DNA of 64,000 nucleotides from the NCBI RefSeq assembly GCF_921293095.1, contig NC_060253.1, positions 94,877,073 through 94,941,072 of the forward strand. Reading direction: 5' to 3'. The DNA is from Ischnura elegans (lineage: Eukaryota > Arthropoda > Insecta > Odonata > Coenagrionidae). The notes beneath the pieces were generated by a model that saw nothing but the letters and a program-made list of their open reading frames with translations, searched no databases and was not told the origin of the DNA. A program made the translations under genes and the position numbers. This document shows positions 22,640-34,090 of this stretch, piece after piece; the stretch's first letter is position 1; every line of letters begins with the position of its first letter.

Positions 22640-24470
22640 TATTGCAGAGTAGGTACTACAGAAGAAATGATTCGTATAAATAGAAAAAAATGACGATTGA
22701 GAATTCCATGCGTAAAAGTGTTTGCGGTGGAAATGAGATTCACATACAACAATGACATCAAAAAGAGAAAGAAATGACTGAAAATGCAGTTAAGTTTGAA
22801 GTCATGTCTGCAGCAACAAGGTCGACCTCCAAAAGAAGAAGAACCCAAACCAACCAGTCTTTCGAACCGGCAAAGCTTTTCGAGAGACGAAAATTGGAAG
22901 TCAATACATCTGAAGGTCAACGTCTCTCTATTTCGTAAAGGAGTAAGCAGCCAAATTATCTTCATTCGATCGTATTTTTATAGCTTTTTTATTGCATATT
23001 TTACTGAACATTATGCTGTCTCTTTTTATTGCGGAGATATTAACTCCAAATCTGGAATTTGCCTTGAAAGATTGCCCGTTTAAATGATTTCGTAAAAATA
23101 TAAAGTGACGGTAGGTGTCTCGTAGTGTAAATGAATACAGCTGCATAGGTTTTTCAGTCGTTAAACTTGAATATCTATAGCAGGGATTTCCTAATGACAA
23201 AGAATCCTTAACTTACTTAATAACTAAATGCATTAGGAAGAAGTGAACGATTAAGTTGGGAGCCTTAGCCATGCTTTCAAACATTCAGTGGATATCGACG
23301 CAAGAACATATGAAAAGGTAATTCCGTTGTGAAGAAGAACGTTCATTGAAGGTTAATGTGCAGGTTTTCAGTAAATGCCAACTAGACAAGACTATTTAAA
23401 TTACTTAATCGCTATTTAAAATATTTTCGAATAACAGCAGGCGAATCAATAAGTAGCATTGAGGCATAAACGTGTTGATGTTGCTAAGGAAACATAATAC
23501 TGTCCACCGATTATAACAGCAGCGAAATGAATAAGGCCAATCCTTCACCAAATTCAAATACACCCGAAAGAACCCTCTGCAAGCCTATTCATAAGACAAT
23601 GATATCCATGACGAATACTCAGGTGTAGATCAAGTTTTAGAAGCCACTAAGTAGTAAAATGACAAATTTTGAAATAAGTAAACTATGATAGGGAAATTTA
23701 AAAAAAATCGTCACCTTCTTCTTGAGATCTACACAAAAAACCTAAACGCACAAAGTTCTATCGATGTTATTTTGTATTTTCCCTGCAGTTGTTTCTAATA
23801 ATTCCATTCACGGAGGAACAAGCCAAAGAAAAGAAAAATAAAATCTTCAGTTAGACGAAAGCATATAATCCCGTAGGTACACGTAAAAAATAACTGCTTC
23901 CATTTCAAGTTAAGTTAGCATACCAATGGAAACTTTTCGGCATATAACATAATGAAACATTGTATAATATTAAAAAACTAAATCCACTTACCATTTCTTT
24001 CCTCAGGATATCTCTCCGACGTAATATAATTCCCAGAAATGCCACTCGTATAACTGACACAGCACTATTTTCACACGGAAACAATTTACTGTAAATAATA
24101 AGAAATGGACACATATTAACATAATGCTATCATCAAGCAGAAACCAAGAGCACAAAATCCACATGATTAAATATTATCGAATCAACGTCCGGCTATTGTG
24201 AACACGGAAAAGTTTAAATCGGAAATTAAAAATTACTTAGTGAAAAATAATAGTTAATCCACTTAACCATTCATTTCAATTCTTATTATTTGCAACAGTC
24301 GTGTGATACAACGGTAAAGAAGAGAAAGTTAGCGAAGAAAACTTGAGAAGTCTTTTTTGGTTTAATTCAGACGAAATATCCGAATAACTACGATAAATGT
24401 TAGCGATCACAACAGCTTGCCGGCGACACAAAGGAGAGAGACGTCTACTTCAAATACCAACGCGAAATAC
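22640..24470. other. no gene recognised
   Basis: AT-rich sequence; 22720-22835 is the second copy of the diverged repeat at 20560. One short interval at about 23986-24087 on the minus strand looks exon-like (acceptor TTATTTACAG, donor GTAAGT), but its reading frame does not join cleanly to the nearby candidate exons. Confidence 0.4.
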
Positions 24471-24951
24471 ATTAAGAAATGAGTCCAATAAGATCTCTAC
24501 ATAACATCTCGTGACTGAACACCTGGGTGTAACAACTGATGGTCAAATGGGGCAATCTAGCAAGAATTCCATCTCCTTGGTGGTAAGGCCCATAAAACTC
24601 GGAATATTCTTGCGGCAAGAGCCACCTACGAATACGAGAATAATACGAGATAACAATCGCTTCCACCAAACGATGGGGGACGAATACCTTCGTGTAAGCT
24701 CTTCTCAAAAGCTCGTAAGAAATCACTGGAGGAGTTAATTCGTATGACCTTAGGGAAAAAGTACTTGGCAAGCAATTCGCATATTATCGCAATCATGCGT
24801 AATTATTTAGAATCCGCCTTAGTGAAAATAAGATCGCAATATGACCAATGGATCGCTGCAACGGAAAATTTACGAACATCTGATACGCGAGACATTCTGA
24901 CGGCATTACCTAAACTAGATCACCAGACATGGAACTCAATTTATGAACAAT

Positions 24952-25380
24952 TTAGACTCGCAATAGCTCCCAAAGTCGGGAAAGCGAAAGAGCGGTAATG
25001 AATAGGGGACGTATTGAAAATAGAAAAGAGAAAATATACCCCAATATCGTCCTATCTTTGGCAGGAGCAATGGAAACACAAATCACTAGCGAATATATCA
25101 CGATTACGCTATCTTCAAACCTTTGAGGTTCTTTGCATTGGGTAATAAAATAATCAAAGGCGGGATAAATCTCAATTAAGCAGAGAAATTCACGAATTAT
25201 TTTAAGCACTAAGCAAAGCAGATTCACTGATAACTTGAACACTAAAATGAAATAGCAATGACAGATGTATGACACGATAAAAACGTAAACTAATGTATGG
25301 CTTGCTTACTTACGTCTTAACTCCACGGCGGTTAGCAGGAAAGTGAGAAGGATCGCAGCTCCGTGGATGGGATTCGTCAT
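24952..25380 (-). CDS. possible two-exon secreted or membrane ORF
   Basis: I do not recognise this. On the minus strand an ATG at 25380 opens a 67-bp segment that reads as a signal-peptide-like stretch (MTNPIHGAAILLTFLLTAVE) and ends at a strong donor, GTAAGT at 25313. A good acceptor (TTTCATTTTAG) at 25243-25242 lets the frame continue from 25241 to a TAA at 24952, with matching phase 1 and an intron of 72 bp. The joined product would be about 118 residues, hydrophobic near the N terminus. No family motif is seen. The second exon could also end earlier at a donor and lead to further exons, or the whole could be chance or a decayed receptor gene. Confidence 0.25.
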
Positions 25381-25939
25381 TTGATTGAAGGACGTTTATG
25401 ACGTCACGATACTTTGAGTCTCGTTTATTTCGTAAAAGAAATAAAAATAGAGTATCAGTGTTCAGCTAATAAGCAATATAAATTTTAAATTAATTTTTAA
25501 ATGTAATATTTTTAAATAAATTTATTTAATATAGGTTGAAAAACTATTACGCCACTTTTTGATCAACGATTTCGAACACCGATTGGCTTTTGTTTTCCTG
25601 ACGTCACGTTCTTACCCCACCCACAACTCAATGGTCTTCTTAACCGTCATAATACCATATGACTCGTCATCTTTTGTCTCATTTCAAACTGTTTGTACAC
25701 CGCCATAGCGTAACATTGTCTGCATCAACGGACAACTGTTTCTAACTCCATTGACGTCTGTATGGCGACCCAATGGATACACGAATACAGAGACGTGATT
25801 ATTTTTCGTGCACGCTGAGTTTGCGGGAGAAATTTAAAAACAGTGAAACAACGTGTGCATGAGAGGTCAGAGTGGGAAGAAAACCTGGTGCAAACAGCGG
25901 CTTGCTGGGACGACATTAACGTGATTGGTACTGTTAGGG

Positions 25940-26800
25940 TCCGTGAGTAAAATATTATTATTAATGTGTATCATCATTATCATTGCCATCGTATAATATG
26001 CATGTCATTGCTTTATTCGTATTTTTTTGGCTAATATCCATCAAAATACAATAAAATGGTCAACTGTGGGGATCTTATGATTCAATTTGCTGCACTTTTT
26101 GACTCGACAACTCATCACAAATATCTGGCCGCCCTGCGTTTTAACAGCGGGAAAATCGGTTTCCCTTCAAACGGTATTTCTTTCTTAACGCATCTTTAAA
26201 CGGTAAATTAACACGTACGAGTTAATGTGTGAACGCATGAACGAATGTGGTCGATATGAACGGAACATGTACGAATGAATGAACTAAATTATAACAGGTT
26301 CTATTTCCTGTAGATGCATTCGCTTCAGTAGTTTACACAATGCATTTTATCGCTCATTCACGCGTTCAAATGCATTCAGAAATTAAATCGAAATGGTTGA
26401 TGATCCGTGTAAACAGGCCGTAAGTGTCGTTCTCTTGCGTGTATTTGTACAGGTAAATTCTTCATTCCCGTTTTTCAGGGAAATGATCCTAAGGTTGATC
26501 TGCTTTACTGCTTACAGAGAATGGGAGTATGGAATGAGCTGTTCAAGTGGTATATGTCCTCTCCATGTTTACGTCTCTCCAAAGCAACCTTCCGTTTGAG
26601 GCAGCGATCGAGTGGAGTGATTACAATATTATTATACTCTCGTTAATCCCCTCAAATATAGTTCTACGCCCCACCGCAAATGTTCCATGGCGCCCTGTGC
26701 GCTGCCAAGTCAATTGGAATCCCTATCGAGTTGAACTGGATGGATTATCAACATTGTTTTTCACTAATTAGTATCATAATATAATTACAAGTAGGTACTT
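25940..26800. other. no gene seen
   Basis: AT-rich non-coding sequence. The short frames at 26393-26771 on + show no domain. Confidence 0.4.
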
Positions 26801-26837
26801 CATTCAATTTATGGGATAACCTCCCATAAATTGAATG
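26801..26837. repeat. perfect 15-bp hairpin
   Basis: CATTCAATTTATGGG is followed, after a 7-base loop, by its exact reverse complement. It is not followed by a T run, and no gene ends here. It may be the remnant of a small foldback element. Confidence 0.8.
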
Positions 26838-27054
26838 AAAATCAACGTAAAGAAAAGTGGTCACTTATTGACATTTACCTACATGCACCATTTATTTGTT
26901 TATCGTCTTATCAATATATTCCCTGCAAGTGATGTGAATAACGATAATTAAATAATATTTATTCAAACTATCGGATACATGCAGCATCTATTTCTTACAT
27001 CTACTTCAAAAATCCTTTCTAATGCTGTATTTATTCTTTGGTGTAATTTTACAG

Positions 27055-27208
27055 TGATGCTGTACCAATCGTCTTCCTGGGCATTATCCTGGTGTTAGTC
27101 TGGGCTGCTGTCACGGATATGAGAAATAAGCGAGGAGAAAATTCGGTGTCGATATTTGGTACGAATATGGCATCGGAGAAGAAATTCACGGGAAATAATA
27201 TTGAACAT
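27055..27208 (+). CDS. possible internal exon with one membrane span
   Basis: A 154-bp open segment lies between a textbook acceptor (TTTGGTGTAATTTTACAG, ending at 27054) and donor (GTGAGTAAAG from 27209). Read in the only frame that stays open it gives DAVPIVFLGIILVLVWAAVT followed by a charged DMRNKRG stretch and a polar tail. This is one transmembrane helix with a basic inside flank. The pattern would suit the start of the membrane domain of nose-resistant-to-fluoxetine (Nrf-6)-type acyltransferases, but that is a guess from shape only. I found no neighbouring exon, so it could be a relic. Confidence 0.35.
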
Positions 27209-27714
27209 GTGAGTAAAGAAAATGAATTTTCATATGAATTAAAGTGAAATTACAACCTACTATAGATGGGTCAAAAAGAACCGAACTGCCAAAACGAACT
27301 GTTCACTGAAATGAACCGGTTTGAAAATGAACCGTTCTCTAAAACACCCTGTTCACTGTTCATGTCGGCACTGCACAATTGCGACGTACTCGGTACAGTA
27401 GGTATGATCATCAAGAGGCATTTTGAACTGCAGCTTACTCGAGCAAGTGCGTTGTGGGTACAACAGATGGCGGTTACGAGGGAGGCCATCCAAGGCCGCC
27501 GAAGTGCGTCGTAGACGAACGAGCCCCTCCCCTTCTTTCTCTACTATTCCCCTCCGATAGCCACTGAACGGTTCGTTCCAAATAATATTTGAACTGATAT
27601 TTAAAATATTAGTTCTTTCGAACCGTTCGAAATATTAGATCAAATATTAGTTTCCTCGGGGCGTTCAGTTGGGATATCGCGTTCATTTTGATTTCGTATT
27701 TTGAACATTTGTGG

Positions 27715-28265
27715 ATCTGTGGATGCATCTCCAAAAATATTGTTTAAAACGTGATTCATGAACTCAGGAAACGATTGAACTCATGATTGTGGAACATTTT
27801 TTTCGGTCCCTTTACTAAGTTGATATTTGGACTTAGTTTTTGGCGCCTACGATGAAATTTTTTAATTGGGATCACATCTCCAAAAATATTGTTTAAAACG
27901 CGATTCATGAACTTAGGAAACGATTGAACTCATGATTGTGGAACATTTTTTCGGTCCCCTTACCAAGATGATCTTTGGACTTAGTTTTTGGCGCCTACGA
28001 TGAAATTTTAATTTTTTAAGAGCGCTGTATTGTGCAATGTGGATGCATCTCCAAAAATGTTGTTTAAAACACGATTTATGAACTTAAGAAACAATTAAAG
28101 TCTTTGGACTTAGTTTTTTCAGGTACATCATCTAACTAGGAGTTTAATCGTTTCTTAAGTTCATGAATCGCGTTTTAAACAATATTTTTGGAGATGCATC
28201 CACATTTCACATCACATCGCACTTAAAAAATTTCATCGTAGGCGCCAAAAACTAAGTCTATAACT
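27715..28265. repeat. tandem plus foldback repeat
   Basis: A ~145-bp unit starting at ATCTCCAAAAATATTG and including GGCGCCTACGATGAAATTTT occurs at about 27727-27866 and 27885-28010. A third, partial copy (28046-28120) is followed, after a short spacer, by an inverted copy (28140-28255) whose ends pair with it (TGTGGATGCATCTCC versus GGAGATGCATCCACA). No coding sequence. It is probably a non-autonomous foldback transposon. Confidence 0.8.
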
Positions 28266-28869
28266 AAAAAAAGTATATGATGACAATATAAAATGTGTAC
28301 ATTGTATCCACTATTTATGTTTTTCTTAGGTTGGTCGTACAGATATTTACTTTTAACTGGTTTAATCTATATTTTACCCTGCGTCGCTTAAGAGTTCTCA
28401 TCTGATGATAGTGGGAAACACATATTTGGCTCCAAATTACATCAAATTACTTGTTTGTATCTGCAAACTTTGGCAAGCTTGTAATAGCCTATTAATTGCA
28501 CACCACACTAAGCTTTCATGTACTCTAAACGCATTATTAACAATATTTTCTACCGAATGACCCTACCTGTTCACTATGAACCGATATTTTGAACTGTCCT
28601 TTTTACTGAACAGGATCAAAGTGAACAGTTCATAAAAATGAACAGTTTAACCCACCTCTACCACCTACACAGGGGTGCCAACCCCCCAACCCCATGGCTG
28701 TACTTCAGCTTACCCTCACTGAAGACCTAATCCTGCGAAAACAGATATGCAAATAACCACGGATGTAGGGGGGAGTAACAGGGGTCATTACCCACCTAAT
28801 TTTATCTAAAACAATTTATTTTTATTGGTTCAACAGTTTTTGTATCCTTGTAAAGAAGTATTATTGAGA

Positions 28870-29110
28870 GTGTTTATAGAGGGAGTTAGCTGAATATATT
28901 ACGAATGCCAACATACTACTGTAGATCAGATCATAAAAATAAAATAAGAGATATAATAGACTGCGTAGGACACACTGATTCATAATTTCGGTTTTCCCCC
29001 GACAGATAAGGCGAGACTATAAATGCAGCGTAAGGACTTACTTATAAATAGGTTAGTTCACATCTTGTGTAGCCTAATAACTAAACTCGGGGTTGCAATA
29101 AATCCTAGTG
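28870..29110 (+). mobile_element. short LINE 3' end fragment
   Basis: The stretch CCAACATACTACTGTAGATC followed by AAAATAAAATAAGAGA matches the end of the LINE fragment at 31440-32012 (CCAACATACTACGGAAGATC), so it is a decayed copy of the same family. Confidence 0.55.
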
Positions 29111-29439
29111 TTCGTCAGGGCTGCTGCCAAAATCCAATGTGACCGTATTTTTAAATTTTTCAAATGCCTTTTTCCTTCAAACCCGGGCTTAAATGGACAA
29201 AATCCTTCGACAGTATTCGTGCCCAAGTGTTTAATATCAAATAAAAATTGTTTCATTTTCGTTCTTGACATTACTTACGTAGTCTCCTTTTCAGAAAAAA
29301 ATACGTCATTTTTTTCAAATCATTCGTACATCTGCAATCGCTTTCTCTCGCTGTTGGGTGGTATGGGTCCCCCAAATACTCTCCCCGCCCCCTAAAATAA
29401 CCTCTCGCCTTCTCCGGCCACTCTTAATGTAATCGTTAA

Positions 29440-29523
29440 GAAATAACGCCCCCGGCTTGACTCAGGCCACCAACCTTTGGGTTAACGGCCGAACGCGCTA
29501 GCCGATTTCGCCACGGAGGAGGC
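29440..29523 (-). repeat. tRNA-derived SINE fragment
   Basis: Read on the minus strand, TGGCGAAATCGGCTAGCGCG fits an A box and GGTTGGTGGCC a worn B box at tRNA spacing. The ends do not form an intact acceptor stem, so it is a SINE relic and not a tRNA gene. Confidence 0.55.
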
Positions 29524-29539
29524 AATGTGGGAAGATGAT

Positions 29540-31430
29540 TTCTATTGGTCCAAGAATTTGTGTAGGTGATACCCAACTTTCACTTGATTAAAATTAAATG
29601 GAGAATTTTGTGTTTCTACAAATTACAGAAGGGGTGGATACCATGATTTTTTTGTATTTCGGTTCGTTCACACCAAAAATTCCTATGAATCAGTAAACCA
29701 GAGGTGGGCAGTGGGTTTTAAAATATAATTATGCTACACCTTGGCGATAAACAATTCTATATATACCTACACCCAGTGTGATTAATATACCCAATAACAT
29801 TTTATTCCCACAAGCAAAAGTATAGATAAATATAATATATTTAGTTTTAAAATATGAAAATTATCCTTACTTGATTGTTTCCTTGCAATTGGAGTCATTA
29901 GACGCTTTCCACAAGAAAGAAGCCATCTCGTAAGATCCGATAATCGTTTGATACTTTACTCCCCTTCCGTAACTTATTTTTGAACACAACAAGCTACACA
30001 ATGAAACACAATCACCACAAGGGGCTTCCACACGTACACCATAGAACACACTTGACACTATATGCACCATGCGCTAACCCAGTGATTTCCAAATTCGGAT
30101 TATTTTCTCAATCCACATTCACCAATTCACTTATTCACATTGCAACACGAAATATTAACATCTTCGATAAGTGTAAAACACTTCCTTCATGTTATCAGAA
30201 CACGGGAATAATTTCTTCACTAGACAGAAAAGGCACACTCAGGAATAGAAATCAACACTCCCGTCACACGGTTACCCAGCAACTGAACAATACTCAGAGT
30301 CGCTTCGCATAGTCGATGCGATATTTTTTCTCAAACACCATCAACTCTGAATTGAGTCATCCCAATGCCTTATAGACACGATCTCTTTCTACGGTTAGTA
30401 CGTGACCACAGCTCCCTGCAATTTTAAGCAAACATCGAAGAAAATGCGGCCAGCCGAACGGCAGTTGTTCGCCATGTTCACAGCGAGAGTGAATGAAATT
30501 AGCGATCACTCACGATGACTTCTTACGGGATTCACAGTGATTCTTTGGGTATGTGTAATGCTAATATACGCTCCTCAGCGATTGTAGTCTAATCTAGGGT
30601 TAAAATGTATCTCATGTTTAGTAAAGATTCGAAATATCAATTGCTTAAAACTTGGAATTAATAGTGAATAATGGAATTAATAAAATTCGTCATTCCCATT
30701 AGAGCCTCCCCTGCATATTTGCACACCTTTAAGCTCCCCATAAACAAACACAAATTCGAAATCGCAGGAGTACTGCAGTCTTCACGAAGAGTAAATAAAA
30801 TACGAAAGGATTTTTCTTGGACGACACAGCGAGCTAAACGACAGCCGGATGCACCGTGTGAATGATAGCGATCATTCACGATGTCTTCGAGTACGGAATC
30901 CAGAGTAATCTTTCCCTTTGAGCACATTTTTTCCGACATTCTGTTACAAATAATTTTCTGACTTTTATCTACTTTATATGGTACCAATTCTATTTAAAAA
31001 TAATTATTTTTTTCTCTTGGAAATGGAGTTTTAATATCTTTCTCAAAAGCTTAAAAATTGTCAAAATGACTGTTTAGGTGTTTCTGTTTTATTTATGACG
31101 CGTGTTCTATTCGGGAAATCTCTACACCATGTTACGTCCATCCACTTTGACATTTTAGTCAGCACATTTATGCATTAGAAGTGCCTCATTACTTTTTGAA
31201 TTGAAATAATCTCCATATGCCATAGTGAGGGACGAGTGGTAAATCAGGGGCTTAGAAGCTGTAGCGACTGTTCTTACGAAGCAGCACTGTTCATTTTTAC
31301 TTTTTTATTGCAGAATTATTTGCAAAAAATTGCTCATTTGCATTGATAGGTCAAGGAAGAGGTTGTACTTGATGAATTTATAAATTAATTTTTACATTAA
31401 CGAAGGAATATTTAAAATCATTACTACCGT
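29540..31430. other. no gene seen; weak internal duplication
   Basis: Mostly AT-rich. Two related ~60-bp patches (near 30490-30550 and 30860-30915, both with GAATGA...AGCGATCA.TCACGATG) suggest an old duplication. The short frames at 29867-30312 and 30658-30987 have no domain that I recognise. Confidence 0.4.
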
Positions 31431-31439
31431 AAAATGAAG

Positions 31440-32012
31440 AGTAGTGGTCATTCTAGGTATGATGCAGAGTAGCGATGAATTTCTGGAAAAAGAACAACTA
31501 CCCACAACATAGCTATATCATTCGGGATACCCAATTAGAGACAGTTGAATCCGTGAAATATCTAGGAGTTAGACTCAATAATGATCTATCGTGGAATAAA
31601 CATATTCGGGAAATAACCGGTCAAGCTAAACGTAAAATTGGGTTTTCTTAAAATAATACTAGGTAAGTGCGACGACAAAGTGAGAGATATTAGCTACTTT
31701 TCCCTCGTAAGATCCCATTTAGAATACGCTGCCAGTGTTTGGGACCCTCATGAAAAAGGCTTAATGACAGAGTTTAAAACGCGTGCAAAGAAGAGCTGCC
31801 AGGTATGTGAAAGGTCGTTACGATAGTATCGTTAGTGTAACTGACCTCTTATATAAACTCGGATGGGAATCTCTGTCGGACCGTAGATAGAAAAATAGAC
31901 TAAACCTTTAAGACAAATTCTAAAGCAGTGTATTTTCTGACGAATTCAGCCATATCTTACGGACGCCAACATACTACGGAAGATCACATTATATAAATAA
32001 AATAAGAGAGAG
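31440..32012 (+). mobile_element. CR1/Jockey-type LINE 3' fragment
   Basis: The frame-broken + strand reads VESVKYLGVRLNNDLSWNKH, KRKIGF, then VRDISYFSLVRSHLEYAASV, followed by a worn LYKLGWESLSDRR. These are the hallmarks after the RT core in CR1/Jockey LINEs. It ends in AAATAAAATAAG then (AG)n. At least two frameshifts and a stop; inactive. Confidence 0.82.
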
Positions 32013-32087
32013 AGAGAGACACTGTAGATCAGACGGATTCAAAATGTCTTTTTTTCCACGATGAGTAAGATCTTGCGCCGCTTAAGA

Positions 32088-32129
32088 TAACGCTGCCGTT
32101 ATAATTCTTAGATTATAACGGCAGCGTTA
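32088..32129. repeat. perfect 17-bp hairpin
   Basis: TAACGCTGCCGTTATAA and its exact reverse complement are separated by 8 bases. It sits 75 bp after a LINE fragment. There is no poly(T) tail or gene end nearby. Confidence 0.85.
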
Positions 32130-32414
32130 GGAATGATAAATAGATTTTATCACTTTGTAGCGTATCCTACTAACTTATGTATACTTAGATGCTTGTTTCC
32201 GAATTTCATAATTATTATTAATAACAGCGAGTGGTAGTATAATTTGTTAGCATGCGTGACGTTTTTTGGACCGTGTGGTGTGCATGTGGGAAGCCAATAG
32301 CATGCTGCACATTGGTGATCATGGGCGCAGCTAGGAATAATAACTCTAGTTTCCCTCTCCGAATTTCCACGACACTTTTGTTCATTAGTTCGTTGCAAAA
32401 AATGTTATCTACAT

Positions 32415-32722
32415 GAGGGGCGCAGCTAGAAATTAAGGCTGGGGGAGGGGGGTTTAGGTGCAACTAATACCGGGGTGTGTGAGTGTTTAGAATACCCACC
32501 AGGATACGCGGTAGGTGCGAGATTAATAAATTGCGGAATTTCAAAGATAAATGGTTCAAAATGGTCAGTTTTAAGGCCATCTGGGGGATATTTTATCAAT
32601 CCTTACACTATTCTATTAGTAATATAAATCCAATCAAGTAAAATGGATTTAGCTTAAAAATTTCCTGAGCTCTGGGGGGAGAGGGGTTTATCCCCCAAAA
32701 CCCCCCTCGCTGCGCCACTGTC
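32415..32722. mobile_element. GC-tailed small TIR element
   Basis: GGGGCGCAGCTAG at the left and CTCGCTGCGCCAC at the right are imperfect inverted ends around an AT-rich ~280-bp core, with G-rich then C-rich subterminal stretches (GGGGGAGGGGGG; CCCCAAAACCCCCC). No ORF. A related G/C-rich patch follows at 32970-33045. Confidence 0.55.
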
Positions 32723-33261
32723 TCTGATAGGTTCTCAGGGACCAAAAGAGTCATCACTCATTGAGTTATCATTCTATGAATCACTCGGTCATTCCCACCC
32801 ATTCCCATTCGGCGCGCCGATGCGATTATGTCGAAATGACACCACAAGAGTGCTCAGCATTTAAAAAAAAATGCTCAAAATCGTACTTTTGTAAAAATTA
32901 AATCTCGTTTTCAAGACCCAGAAGAGCGTCAAAATCCATTTTTCGGGCAATCAAAATCCTAAAATTTCCCGGGGGGCGGCGGGGTTGGCGAATCCTCCTC
33001 CAGCAGAGGCCCCCCCAATCACCTAAAGACCGCCCCTGGGTGCAGCGAGATGCTTAGAAGAGAGCGGCATAATTACGTATAGAGAAGAGATATGTAAGTG
33101 TTTGTAGCCAACTAAAAGTGGCGATACTATTTACGTGTTTCATATATGTGAGTACAATTTTTCTTGTGAACAAGCAGCCCCTACTTTATGCCTCGTATCA
33201 CATATTAGGAGTGACACGGAGATTATCATCATTTATATTTCCCGGTCCGAAATAAAAGATA

Positions 33262-33897
33262 GATACCTTCATCAAAGAAAACGAAATGCATTGATTGTGA
33301 TTCGTTACCCGCCATTAGTGTATTCATAATATACAAATTACTTGGTTTTAGATATCCCAGTTTAGACGAATGGCAAAGGGTCAATTTTATCCTCATTTGA
33401 AAAAGGCCAGATTGGTGCCCATGCGATGCCACTCCACGTGACGTCACAGGACCTAGTTTCTATACGAGTAGATAGGAGTTTTACATAGTCTGGGATTACC
33501 AATGCATGCATGAGGCACAGAGCTCAGGGAATTGTATATCTATATAATCACTTATTAAAACTGCCTAAGGTCGGAAAGTTTCATTTGTTTGATAAGGTAT
33601 TAATAATCCTTATTTAAGCCAAGCGCTACCTGCTAGTAGCCAGCATCGCAGCGGCGCACAATATCCTCGCCCCAAGGTCACCTCACACGGCGAAAGCGGG
33701 ATCCAGAATGACGTCATATGGGCTTTTCCCGGCATTCATACTTAGCCATCGCGTTTTCTCGCGCTTGAAATTTTTCACTTTTGAATTAATCGCGAAAAAT
33801 AGATATCGTAATTTAAAAATCTGAAAGCGTGAAATGCGTACTCCAGGAGTAATAATCTTTCGATTTAGGCAATATAAAAATATTAGGAAACCACCCT
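33262..33897. mobile_element. AGGAAACCACC-ended repeat, copy 1
   Basis: A ~640-bp non-coding element with an inverted copy at 40616-41565. Shared landmarks: ATCCCAGTTTAGACGAATG, CCATGCGATGCCACTCCA, TACTCGTATAG (reverse), GCCAAGCGCTACCTGCTAG, GACGTCAT and ATTTAGGCAAT. In copy 2 the ends read AAGGTGGTTTCC and AGGAAACTGCCC, roughly inverted to each other, which suggests a TIR element. In copy 1 the left end is truncated. Confidence 0.75.
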
Positions 33898-33900
33898 TTT

Positions 33901-34090
33901 AAGAGATATTTTCAGCCGAACGCATAGATATGGGAATTCGTTTTCCCCCCCGACAACAATGTAGGACTTTAATAAATTGTAATCGTAATATTGTTTGAGT
34001 AATAGTTTTTTACGTGTACACATCTGGTGTCCTAACACCCCCTGCCACCAGCCTTCTTTAGGCTGCGCTTGAGGGGTAATATGTAGATCA
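33901..34090 (+). mobile_element. LINE 3' terminal fragment
   Basis: Starts within a coding remnant (TTCAGCCGAACGCATAGATATG) and ends GTGTCCTAACACCCCCTGCC...GGGGTAATATGTAGAT, the same 3' end as at 22070-22625 and, inverted, at 41108-41449. It abuts the repeat copy that ends at 33897. Confidence 0.75.

Noticed and set aside
24472-24771. Minus-strand frame resembling a receptor fragment
   Set aside because: No conserved motif and no clean splice link to the candidate exons at 24952-25380.
24744-24998. Plus-strand frame of 84 codons (MTLGKKYLASNS...)
   Set aside because: It looks protein-like, but no family was recognised, there is no splice or promoter support, and it overlaps the opposite-strand candidate.
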